Of a stretch of DNA of 64,000 nucleotides, positions 17,808 to 26,199 are shown in pieces. The translations under genes and the position numbers were made by a program. The notes beneath the pieces are model-generated. The model saw only the letters and a list, made by a program, of their open reading frames with translations, did no database searches and was not told the origin of the DNA. Each line of letters starts with the position of its first letter. The first letter of the stretch is position 1. The stretch is from Nostoc calcicola FACHB-3891. Lineage in GTDB: Bacteria; Cyanobacteriota; Cyanobacteriia; Cyanobacteriales; Nostocaceae. The stretch lies in NCBI RefSeq assembly GCF_014697355.1, contig NZ_JACJRQ010000019.1, forward strand, positions 62,001 through 126,000. The letters are read 5' to 3'.

Positions 17808-20534
17808 TCATGGTTTTGACTCTAGCAAGCGAGTAGCTGCCATCAGAATTTTTTTAGTTTCAGCATCTTCAGGTTTGAGGCGAAGTGCTTCATTCAAATC
17901 TGCTATTGCCCCTTTGTAGTCTTGCTGTAGAAACAGAGCTGCACCACGAGCTTTGAAAGCTTCAAAATTTTTCGGTTCGAGTCGAATTGCTTCGCTAAAA
18001 TCTGCTATTGCCCCTTGCTGGTCTTTCTGTTGAAAGCGAACTTCTCCACGTAGTTTTATAGCCTCAGCATCTTCAGGTTTGAGGCGAAGTGCTTCATTCA
18101 AATCTGTGATTGCGCTTTTGTAGTCTTGCTGTAGGAACCGAACTGCACCACGAGCTTTGAGAGCTTCAATATATTGAGGTTTGAGTCGAATTGCTTGGTT
18201 AAAATCGGCTATTGCCCCTTGGTAGTCTTTCTGTTTAAAGCGAATTTCTCCACGATTTTTAAAATTGTTGGCATCTTCTGGATCGAGACGCACAGCTTCA
18301 TTTAAATCAGCGATCGCTCCCTTTAAATCTCCCTGTTGAGCGCGGATCGAACCCCGAAGCGAGTAGGCTGTGTCTTCAATATATTCTGGATTCAAGCGAA
18401 TTGCTTCATTTAAATCGGCCAGCGCTCCTTGTAAATCTGCTGTGCCAAAACGCCCTGCACCCCGAACAAAATACGCCCAAGAACTCGGATTCTTTTTTAC
18501 AACTTGGTTTGATACCTCTAAGGCTTCTGGAAAACGCCCTGTTCCAAATAATATCAAGCTCCGAAATATCTGCACGCTAGCATCATCGGGGTCTAATTTT
18601 GCTACTTCATCGAGTGATTCTAACGCTTCTGGGTATCGTTCTAAGGTAAGAAGTACCAGGCCACGCAAGCGCAAAGTAGAACTAAATTTCGGCTCAATTT
18701 GTCTGGCTTGATCAAAAGACTTTAGGGCTTCTTGATATTCTTTGCTAGCCATCAGTACGAAACCGCGTAAATACCAAGCTTGATAAAAGTTAGGCCGCAG
18801 TTGAATTGCTCGATCGATAGCTGCGATCGCTTCTTTTCTTTCTTGTTGTCCGGCTGACTCCTCTTGAGAGTTTCGTGCCACTTGCCAACCATAATTGAGC
18901 CAATCAATGGCGTCTGCATTATTTCTCGGTTTTGCTATTTTCAGTAAAGCTTCGGTAATTGAATTTGATTCTTGTGCAGTTAGTGGCGGTGGTAGAGTAT
19001 TCTCGACTTTCACCATTGGAGCCATACCGGCTGACTGCGCCCAACGCACAAAGCTACGGATGGGGACTCCCCAACTAAAACCCAATGATATTAAACGAGT
19101 CTGACCAGTTTTGTCAGTAATTTTTTCCAGTTCTGCTGTTCCATGAATCCCGATGACTCGTCCACGAGTATCTAATATTGGACCGCCACTCATTCCTTGT
19201 TCAGTCAGGTTTGTATAAACTAATTCATATCCATAACTGAGAGATAAAGAGTTTTTGGCGACAATGGACGCAAATATTTTGGATGCTACATTCCCAGTTG
19301 TCAGCTGGCGTTGTGTTTCTCCAGTTCCAGGTTTTAGCCCCAGCCACCCGGAAACAAAAATGAAGTTTTTATCTTTAACAATGTCGTAGTTTGCGAGAGT
19401 AGCGACGCGGTAATTTTCGTCGCTGGTAAACTGCAATATCGCCAAATCAGTGTCTGGTACAGTTTTTAGATTGTTGTCATTCACCCTGACTTGATGTTGT
19501 CTGCCATCAGGGGTGATTACCTCTAGAGTGGTGCGATCGCATTTTTGAGATGCCCTCACAACGTGTTCCGCTGTGAGGACGCTGTAAGTATTTCCCTGTT
19601 TGGCTACGATCGCTCCCGATCCGCTACACTCCCGTAAAGTTGGCACATCTATTCGCACCGTAATTTCTTGGGCTATGTTGTTGACTTCGTTGGCGATGGG
19701 AGGAAGATTTGGGGTAGAAGGTGCGTTCGCTCCTGGTAAGGATTCTTTGGAAGTGTACCCAGGAGCTAAGCGAGCAAATGTCTGAATCGGAATTCCCCAA
19801 CTATAACGGCTCATTAAATCTCGTAAAGCTTGACTCGGTTGGGAACCATCTTCATAAACATAAGGGTTACCCCAGAGCGGATAGGCATGGATACCATTGA
19901 TCCCAATTACTTGTCCTCGACGATTCAGTATCGGGCCGCCGCTCATGCCTTTTTCAATTTCGTTGCTGTAGCCTATTTGATATCCTTCTTTAAAAGCTTG
20001 CTCTGGTACTAGCAAAACTTGGCCTGTTTGGAAGACAAATCCCCCAGATACAGACTGATTCGCCTCAAAGGGAAACCCCGCTGCGTATATTGGTTCATTA
20101 ACTGCGATCGTTGATAAATTTCCCAGGGAGGCTAAAGCATAGTTAGCGCTAGCACGGAACTCTAACAGAGCCAAATCCTTGCCCTGAAAGTTGACTCCCT
20201 TCACCAAATTGGCTTGGTGTATTTTCCCGTCTTCTGTTTGGATTTGAACGGGTTTTCCTGATTCTAAAACATGTTGATTGCTAATAACTGTATAAAGTTG
20301 ACCAGTTTTTTTAAGTAAAATACCCGATCCTCTGTTCTCGCCAGATAAAACTTTAACGGTTATCGATCGCGCCAGTTGTTTGATTTGCTCTGGCGATCGC
20401 TGAGGATTTGACTGTTGAGCATAAACTCTTGGGGAAAAAATGCTCAGATAAACAGCTTGTATAGGCAACATCAACATTATGGCCATCCAGGCGATCGTAG
20501 CCAGTGAGCGACGATACATTAGTTTTTGTCTCAT
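17808..20534 (-). CDS. Secreted protein with two trypsin-like serine protease domains and C-terminal TPRs
   Basis: A 908-residue protein with an N-terminal signal/anchor (WMAIMLMLPIQAVYLSIF, then VYAQQ). Two trypsin-like modules follow. First (about 45-250): His in VISNQHVLES, Asp in KDLALLEF, Ser in KGMSGGPILN. Second (about 290-500): His in VLTAEHVVRAS, Asp in TDLAILQF, Ser in QGMSGGPILD. Both triads look complete. From about residue 540 to the end run eight to ten tetratricopeptide repeats of the form AIADLNEALRLKPEDAE, several nearly identical. It probably works in the periplasm as a scaffolded protease. A COP23-domain gene lies 72 bp upstream on the same strand, suggesting an operon. Substrates are unknown. 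Confidence 0.85.
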   Translation of the reverse strand: MRQKLMYRRSLATIAWMAIMLMLPIQAVYLSIFSPRVYAQQSNPQRSPEQIKQLARSITVKVLSGENRGSGILLKKTGQLYTVISNQHVLESGKPVQIQTEDGKIHQANLVKGVNFQGKDLALLEFRASANYALASLGNLSTIAVNEPIYAAGFPFEANQSVSGGFVFQTGQVLLVPEQAFKEGYQIGYSNEIEKGMSGGPILNRRGQVIGINGIHAYPLWGNPYVYEDGSQPSQALRDLMSRYSWGIPIQTFARLAPGYTSKESLPGANAPSTPNLPPIANEVNNIAQEITVRIDVPTLRECSGSGAIVAKQGNTYSVLTAEHVVRASQKCDRTTLEVITPDGRQHQVRVNDNNLKTVPDTDLAILQFTSDENYRVATLANYDIVKDKNFIFVSGWLGLKPGTGETQRQLTTGNVASKIFASIVAKNSLSLSYGYELVYTNLTEQGMSGGPILDTRGRVIGIHGTAELEKITDKTGQTRLISLGFSWGVPIRSFVRWAQSAGMAPMVKVENTLPPPLTAQESNSITEALLKIAKPRNNADAIDWLNYGWQVARNSQEESAGQQERKEAIAAIDRAIQLRPNFYQAWYLRGFVLMASKEYQEALKSFDQARQIEPKFSSTLRLRGLVLLTLERYPEALESLDEVAKLDPDDASVQIFRSLILFGTGRFPEALEVSNQVVKKNPSSWAYFVRGAGRFGTADLQGALADLNEAIRLNPEYIEDTAYSLRGSIRAQQGDLKGAIADLNEAVRLDPEDANNFKNRGEIRFKQKDYQGAIADFNQAIRLKPQYIEALKARGAVRFLQQDYKSAITDLNEALRLKPEDAEAIKLRGEVRFQQKDQQGAIADFSEAIRLEPKNFEAFKARGAALFLQQDYKGAIADLNEALRLKPEDAETKKILMAATRLLESKP

Positions 20535-20606
20535 GTTGCTTTTACCGCTTGTAAATATCTATACAAATATGCTTAACGAGCATTGGACTACTTACTCAAC
20601 CCACTA

Positions 20607-21125
20607 TTAGTTTTGTGCCTGTCCTGCTTTTTCAGTCAGTAACATACTCATGTCAATGTATACTTGAGAAGAAGCATCTTCAGATTGAAGAATCGGACCA
20701 CGAGCGCGATAACCAATTTCTACAAGGTTTTGAAGTACTGAACTTGCGTCTTTATAGGACTTGAGTGTGAATAGTAATTGACTACAAGGACCACCGTATT
20801 GACTAGCCGCACAGATGACGGCTTGACTGTTAGAAATACCAGAAGTGAGGTAGTTTAAAACACCTTTTTCATAAGCCTTTTGGAATCTGGAAGATACTTC
20901 TTGACAGCGTACTTTTGGAGTATATTCTCCTAAACTCTTAACCCAGCGAATGATGGGAATCTTTTTATTGTTGTAGTTTTTGGCATATGTAGTCCATACA
21001 CCGTCGTTACTTTTTTGACAAAAGTAAGTTGGAGCTTGAGCTAAACTGGGGGGATTGATGCTAGCAATACTACCCAGAACAATTGTACCTGCCGTTAGTA
21101 CCTGCAAAAATAACTGGGGTTTCAT
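20607..21125 (-). CDS. COP23-domain secreted protein
   Basis: A 172-residue protein with a clear signal peptide (LFLQVLTAGTIVLGSIASINPPSLAQA, cleavage after AQA). The mature part resembles the cyanobacterial COP23 (circadian oscillating polypeptide) domain: FxCQxSNDGVWTTYA, IPIIRWVKSLG, RCQEVSSRFQKAYEKGVLNYLTSG, VICAASQYGGPCSQLLFTLK. Four cysteines in the usual positions could form two disulphides. The domain's biochemical function is not known to me. The adjacent downstream gene encodes a protease-TPR protein; in cyanobacteria COP23 domains are often found near trypsin/TPR proteins, which suggests partnership, but that is inference. Confidence 0.8.
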   Translation of the reverse strand: MKPQLFLQVLTAGTIVLGSIASINPPSLAQAPTYFCQKSNDGVWTTYAKNYNNKKIPIIRWVKSLGEYTPKVRCQEVSSRFQKAYEKGVLNYLTSGISNSQAVICAASQYGGPCSQLLFTLKSYKDASSVLQNLVEIGYRARGPILQSEDASSQVYIDMSMLLTEKAGQAQN

Positions 21126-21649
21126 CGTTGGTAGTTCTCACTAAATTATTATGAAAGCATAGATACTTACGTATATACCACAAAATGACAACGATATTAC
21201 ATTGTAAATTCATGTAAATCTTTATTTACCGACTTTCGGTCGAGGAAATAGGGAACAGGCAACAGGCAAGAGTAAAGATTTTTGGTGAGACGCCAAAATT
21301 GTTGCCTGTTTCCTCGACCAACAATCAAAGGTCAAAAGCCCCGCCTCGAAGGTGAGATTGCGTGGGGCGGGGTTTAAGTCCCCGCAACACTTATGCCTGT
21401 TGCCTGTTGCCTTTAAAAGTGATTAATTATTCTCTGTTCTGCCTCTCTGGTTCCTCGTTTCCCTTATCTGCCTCAACTTCATTCCCAGTCATAACCAGAT
21501 AACAATCCAAAATTCAAAATTCAAAACTCAAAATTAAAGACAATTTCAGACGAAGAGGAGCAACTCCGGGGGATTTGAACAAGGACTGAAACTGGGGCTA
21601 CTTGTAGAGGTAGGGGTCTTAAACCCTTTTATTTACGATAACTAATAAA
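21126..21649. other. Gene-free region with an 82-bp inverted-repeat element
   Basis: Contains an inverted repeat at 21238-21319 (GGTCGAGGAAA at the left, TTTCCTCGACC at the right, with inner AGGCAAC/GTTGCCT), then a GC-rich block (GCCCCGCCTCG...GGGGCGGGG, 21337-21372), more GTTGCCTGTTGCC heptamers and AAAATTCAAAA-type repeats near 21508. No supported gene. Confidence 0.6.
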
Positions 21650-23047
21650 TTATTTAACTTCTAAAGAATTAATGATTACTTGTGCTGTAGGAAAATATTC
21701 AGAATACTGAGTAACATCAGCTGTATAAGTAATGATATAGGCTTTCTGATTATTTTCCACCATCCAAACTTGTAAGCGTTTAATATTAATTCCTTCTTCT
21801 TCAAGAGTGTAAATAACTTGATAGGCAGGTCGATTCGCTAGTTGAGTTTTGTCCTTTTCAAGGATTTTTATATTGGGATAAGACCCTTGTATTTCATCCA
21901 AAAAAAACTTAGTAAATTGCTCTAATTCTTTGTGAGCTTCTGGTAAATCTTCAACAACTAAATTGACATTTTCTAAATAGGTATCTCCATCAGTTTTTTT
22001 GGGTGAGATAAATTTAACCACATTGCCACTAATGTGGTCTGGAGTTCCAGTTTTTTGCCAATTTGATGGATATTTGATATTGATGCCATAAGCAACATTG
22101 TTATAAGATTCCAAACTTGGATTCCGGGGAATGAAGATAAACAAAAAAGCCATGAAGGTGGCTACGCTAGCCATTCCTAAACCAATAATAGTCTTCCGTA
22201 AAACTGATTTTTGAGGATGATTAGCTGCTGTTAATCGTTGCAGAACTTGCAAGACTTCTGTTGCTGATTGATATCTTTGTCGAAAGTCATATTTGACCAT
22301 TTTATCGATAACTTCTGCGAACTGGAAGCTAACCTGTGCTTGGTGACGCCAGATAATTTCACCTGTAAGATGATCTCTTGGTAATTGCATAGGATTTAAA
22401 TTAGTAAGAGCTTCGATCGCAATAATTCCCACAGCATAAATATCACTGCATAACCTGGGTTGACCTTGACTTTGTTCGCTGGGTATATAACCAGGTGTGC
22501 CAACCACAACTGTTGCGGTCATTTCTCCCTGAGTATTCACAGCTTGAGAACTGATTTGCTTGACTGCTCCAAAATCAATGAGAACGATTTTCCCATCCTG
22601 TTGACGGCGCATTAAATTCGAGGGCTTAATATCTCGGTGGATGATATGATGCTGATGGAGGAACTCTAAAGCCTCTAAGATCTCCTGCAACAGGACAATT
22701 ACCTTTTCTTGACTCCACTGTTTATGTTGATTGATTTCACGACTCAAGTCATACCCGTCAATAAATTCTTGAACTAAATAAAACTTTTGGTCTTCTTCAA
22801 AATGCGCCAGCAAACGTGGAACTCGGTCGTGATTTCCTAAGCGGTTGAGTACTTTAGCTTCAGTCTCAAATAACCGTCGAGCATGGGACAAAGTGTTTGT
22901 ATCCGTTGACTTAGGTGAGAAGTGCTTCACAACACACTGGTCTTTATCAGGCAATTTCCTATCAATAGCTAGGTAAGTAGCACCAAAACCACCTTCTCCC
23001 AGTTTGCTGATAACTTCATAGCGCCCATCCAGGATTGTACCTATCAT
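21650..23047 (-). CDS. Transmembrane serine/threonine protein kinase
   Basis: A 465-residue Hanks-type kinase. Kinase domain (about 8-275): glycine loop GEGGFGATYLA, Lys41 in CVVKHF, catalytic HRDIKPSNLM (Asp139), IDFGAVKQ (Asp158) and the activation-segment GTPGYIPSEQSQGQP. One membrane helix (about 285-308, GLGMASVATFMAFLFIFI). The outer part (about 315-465) begins NNVAYGINIKYPSNWQKTG and resembles the PsbP/Mog1-like domain often fused to cyanobacterial kinases. The N-terminus is cytoplasmic and the sensor-like domain periplasmic. It starts at the ATG at 23047. The ligand is unknown. Downstream lies a repeat-rich gap before the COP23 gene. Confidence 0.93.
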   Translation of the reverse strand: MIGTILDGRYEVISKLGEGGFGATYLAIDRKLPDKDQCVVKHFSPKSTDTNTLSHARRLFETEAKVLNRLGNHDRVPRLLAHFEEDQKFYLVQEFIDGYDLSREINQHKQWSQEKVIVLLQEILEALEFLHQHHIIHRDIKPSNLMRRQQDGKIVLIDFGAVKQISSQAVNTQGEMTATVVVGTPGYIPSEQSQGQPRLCSDIYAVGIIAIEALTNLNPMQLPRDHLTGEIIWRHQAQVSFQFAEVIDKMVKYDFRQRYQSATEVLQVLQRLTAANHPQKSVLRKTIIGLGMASVATFMAFLFIFIPRNPSLESYNNVAYGINIKYPSNWQKTGTPDHISGNVVKFISPKKTDGDTYLENVNLVVEDLPEAHKELEQFTKFFLDEIQGSYPNIKILEKDKTQLANRPAYQVIYTLEEEGINIKRLQVWMVENNQKAYIITYTADVTQYSEYFPTAQVIINSLEVK

Positions 23048-23392
23048 CAGATTTACAAGTATGTTCGATTCATCTGAAATTTTGACATGGAATATTATTT
23101 GTTGATATTACAAACAATTGTAACTATTTATATATCTAATATATACGGACAGCCAATTTTCTCCATAGTTGGTAGTGCCAAATTTTACTATAGGGTAATG
23201 ATTGACCCGGAAAATCGGATAAATGAAAGTAAGTTGAATCGAAAGTACAAAATTAAAAATTCATTGACAAAATCTCTGGAAATATTCTTTAATCTCAGCC
23301 TACCAAGCTCGTTAACCGCCTATGCTAACGATTGGGTTAGGCCACTGGACTATATGCGTAAGTAAAACACTCGAACAAAGGACAAAGTAGAG
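23048..23392. other. Gene-free region between the kinase and eno
   Basis: About 345 bp that must hold the promoters of the two divergent genes. A short open frame exists on the plus strand but has no recognisable domain, signal or ribosome-binding site, and I do not count it as a gene. Confidence 0.4.
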
Positions 23393-24682
23393 ATGAGTCA
23401 CATTCTAGATACTGCAATTGTTGCGATCGCAGCTCGTGAAATTCTTGATTCACGCGGTAGACCGACAATTGAAGCCGAGGTGCATGTCGCCAACGGCGCT
23501 GTAGGGCTGGCGCAGGTTCCCAGTGGTGCCTCCACTGGCTCTTTTGAGGCACACGAACTGCGTGATGGTGATAAAAGCCGTTATGGCGGCAAAGGAGTCC
23601 TGAAGGCGGTACAAAACGTCAAAGAGGTATTTGCCCCAAAATTGCTCAACTTGGATGTCCTCAACCAAGAACTATTAGACCGCACAATGATTGCGATCGA
23701 TGGTTCTGATAACAAATCCAATTTGGGGGCGAATGCGATTTTGGCGGTTTCCCTCGCAGCAGCCAAAGCCGGTGCCCAATCTCTGGAAATTCCCCTGTAT
23801 CGCTATTTGGGTGGGCCACTAGCAAATTTACTACCAGTACCGTTAATGAATGTCATTAACGGCGGCGCACACGCAGCGAACAACGTAGATTTTCAAGAAT
23901 TTATGATTGTTCCAATTGGGGCAACTTCCTTCCGGGAAGCATTGCGCTGGGGTGCTGAGGTGTTTGCTACCCTCAGCAAAGTATTAGATGACAAGGGTTT
24001 GCTAACTGGTGTAGGCGATGAAGGCGGTTTTGCCCCTAACTTAGAGTCTAATCAGGTGGCTTTGGAATTGCTAGTTGCTGCCATTGAACAAGCTGGGTAC
24101 AAGCCAGGGGAGCAAGTAGCTTTGGCCTTAGATGTAGCGGCTAGCGAGTTTTACAAGAACGGTCAGTATGTTTACGATGGTAAACCTCATGCGCCCACTG
24201 AGTTTATTGATTACCTGGGGCAACTAGTTGACCAATATCCCATTGTCTCAATTGAAGATGGTTTACACGAGGAAGATTGGCAAAGTTGGCAATTGCTCAC
24301 CCAGAAGTTAGGTTCGCGGGTGCAGTTGGTAGGAGATGACTTATTTGTGACCAATGTTACTCGCCTGCAAAGAGGCATCCAAGACAAAGCCGGTAATGCC
24401 ATTTTGATTAAACTCAATCAAATTGGTTCCCTCAGCGAAACCTTACAAACAATTGACTTGGCAACTCGCAACGGTTTCCGTTCAGTAATTAGCCATCGTT
24501 CCGGTGAAACTGAAGACACAACCATCGCCGATTTAGCCGTAGCCACCCGCGCCGGTCAAATCAAAACAGGTTCCCTGTGTCGCAGCGAACGGGTAGCAAA
24601 ATATAATCGCTTGCTGCGAATTGAAGATGAACTAGGCGATCGCGCCGTGTATGCTGGTGCTGTGGGTTTGGGACCGAAGTAG
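23393..24682 (+). CDS. eno: Enolase (phosphopyruvate hydratase)
   Basis: A 429-residue enolase converting 2-phosphoglycerate to phosphoenolpyruvate in glycolysis. Visible signatures: AREILDSRGRPTIEAEV, GASTGSFEAHELRDGD, LGANAILAVSLAAAKA, PLMNVINGGAHAANNVDFQEFMI, the catalytic GVGDEGGFAPNL, the metal ligands in VALDVAASEFY, SIEDGLHEEDW and QLVGDDLFVTN, and the C-terminal LIKLNQIGSLSET with SHRSGETEDTTIADLAVA. Length is standard and the protein looks intact. It starts at the ATG at 23393. Convergent with argC. Confidence 0.97.
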   Translation: MSHILDTAIVAIAAREILDSRGRPTIEAEVHVANGAVGLAQVPSGASTGSFEAHELRDGDKSRYGGKGVLKAVQNVKEVFAPKLLNLDVLNQELLDRTMIAIDGSDNKSNLGANAILAVSLAAAKAGAQSLEIPLYRYLGGPLANLLPVPLMNVINGGAHAANNVDFQEFMIVPIGATSFREALRWGAEVFATLSKVLDDKGLLTGVGDEGGFAPNLESNQVALELLVAAIEQAGYKPGEQVALALDVAASEFYKNGQYVYDGKPHAPTEFIDYLGQLVDQYPIVSIEDGLHEEDWQSWQLLTQKLGSRVQLVGDDLFVTNVTRLQRGIQDKAGNAILIKLNQIGSLSETLQTIDLATRNGFRSVISHRSGETEDTTIADLAVATRAGQIKTGSLCRSERVAKYNRLLRIEDELGDRAVYAGAVGLGPK

Positions 24683-24790
24683 GGACTAGGGACTGGGGAG
24701 GCAGGGGAAAAGGTTAAAGGGAAAAGGGAAAAGGAATAAATTTAATCTTTCCCCTTTTCCCCTTACCCTTTTCCCTTTCCCCATGCCCAT
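24683..24790. repeat. G-rich/C-rich complementary repeat between convergent eno and argC
   Basis: GGGACTGGGGAGGCAGGGG and AAAGGGAAAAGGG runs are followed by CCCCTTTTCCCC-type runs, giving a long imperfect hairpin across the convergent gene ends. It may serve as a two-way terminator. Confidence 0.65.
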
Positions 24791-25849
24791 TTACGGATAA
24801 AACCCCAACTTCGGCAACCCCAAGGTTTCATCCCAGCCCATCATCAGGTTTAAACACTGAATCGCTTGACCCGCTTGCCCTTTAATCAGGTTATCAATTG
24901 CTGACATAACAATCACGCGACCTGTGCGCGGGTCAACTTCTACACCGATGTAACAAAGATTGCTGCCGTTAGCCCATTTTGTTTGGGGATAAACACCGCT
25001 ACCGCAGACTTTTATCCAAGGAGAATTGCGGTAGAAGGCTGAGAAAATTGTAAGCAAATCATCTCCCACAAGACCAGGATCGCGCATTGTGGCGTATACG
25101 GTTGCTAAAATACCGCGTATCATTGGGATGAGGTGTGGTGTAAATTGGATGGTCAGTTCGTGACCAGCTAAATCACTGCAAATTTGCTCAATTTCTGGGG
25201 TATCACGGTGACGGCCAACGCTATAAGGTGCTATGGAGTTGTCTGCTTCAGCTAGTAATAAATTAGTTTTGGGTTGCCGTCCGCTGCCGGATGTGCCAGA
25301 CTTGGCATCGATAATAGCTGTTTCTGGGACGATTAAACCTTGCTTTAACAGTGGCGAAAGTGCAAGCAGACTCGCAGTGGGATAGCAACCAGGACAGCCA
25401 ATGAGTTGAGCTTCGGTAATGCGATCGCGGTAAAGTTCTGGTAATCCATAAACAGCTGTTGCAGCAGTAGAGCGATCGCTTCTCTCAATACCATACCAGG
25501 TTGTATAAGTTGCCAAATCACTGAACCGATAGTCTGCACTTAGATCGAGTACTTTACATCCTTTTTCCAAGAGTGTGGGCGCGATTTGCCAAGCCAGACC
25601 ATCTGGTAAAGACAGGAAAACTACTTCACAGCGGTTAGCAATTATCTCTGGTTCTACCGCCTCTATTGGCAGATTAGCTGCATGAGTCAAGTGCGGATAA
25701 AGATCCCCCAGGGATTTCCCGATACTGTTCTCACCACCTAAATAAACCAGTTCGACTTCTGGATGATCCATCAGTAGTCTTACTAACTGTACTCCGCCAT
25801 AGCCCGACGCGCCAACAATCCCAACGGGTACGCGTCTAAATTTGCCCAT
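24791..25849 (-). CDS. argC: N-acetyl-gamma-glutamyl-phosphate reductase
   Basis: A 352-residue enzyme of arginine synthesis that reduces N-acetylglutamyl phosphate with NADPH. The Rossmann motif VGIVGASGYGGVQLVRLL is at the N-terminus; the active-site cysteine lies in LIGCPGCYPTASLLAL; SGTSGSGRQPKTNLLLAE and APYSVGRHRDTPEIEQ, a conserved substrate-binding His region, follow. Complete and of usual length for cyanobacteria. The ATG at 25849 gives the expected start about 10 residues before the nucleotide-binding loop. It is not next to other arg genes, as is common in cyanobacteria. Confidence 0.96.
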   Translation of the reverse strand: MGKFRRVPVGIVGASGYGGVQLVRLLMDHPEVELVYLGGENSIGKSLGDLYPHLTHAANLPIEAVEPEIIANRCEVVFLSLPDGLAWQIAPTLLEKGCKVLDLSADYRFSDLATYTTWYGIERSDRSTAATAVYGLPELYRDRITEAQLIGCPGCYPTASLLALSPLLKQGLIVPETAIIDAKSGTSGSGRQPKTNLLLAEADNSIAPYSVGRHRDTPEIEQICSDLAGHELTIQFTPHLIPMIRGILATVYATMRDPGLVGDDLLTIFSAFYRNSPWIKVCGSGVYPQTKWANGSNLCYIGVEVDPRTGRVIVMSAIDNLIKGQAGQAIQCLNLMMGWDETLGLPKLGFYP

Positions 25850-26160
25850 GATCCCAAATCCTTATCCCATGAATGGTTAATTCGTTCCCAGCTATCAACA
25901 ATATCAGCGACCAGACGCAGAGCGTACAAAACGCCGCATCTCGCCTCAACTTTGTTTCGGCGAGATGAGGGTGATAGGGAAGATGAGGGAGTAGGGGGAG
26001 ATGAGGAAGAAAATACTTCTTTATCTCCCTCATCCCCCGCGTCCCCCTCATCCCCTTCATCCCCGTGTCCCCCATAGTGGCAGAAATTTTTGCCATGTTA
26101 TCAAATCATTGCTAGTCTACTTCTCTGGCATATAAAGGAGCTACAATCTAAAAGAAGAAA
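25850..26160. other. argC-ribBA intergenic region with complementary G-rich and C-rich repeats
   Basis: GATGAGGGAGTAGGGGGAGATGAG-type runs (about 25963-26010) are followed by CTCCCTCATCCCCCGCG-type runs (about 26023-26075), again a G-arm then a complementary C-arm. The divergent promoters of argC and ribBA must be here. I see no FMN riboswitch. Confidence 0.6.
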
Positions 26161-26199
26161 TTGTTAAAAAAATTTACGTTGGTAGCTGGAAATCTTTCT

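Noticed and set aside
23087..23365. Plus-strand 92-codon frame upstream of eno
   Set aside because: No domain, no ribosome-binding site, and low-complexity hydrophobic start; probably chance.
25836..26096. Minus-strand 86-codon frame overlapping the argC start
   Set aside because: Translation of GATGAGGGA-type repeats (RGTRGMRE, HLPLLPHLPYHP); not a protein.
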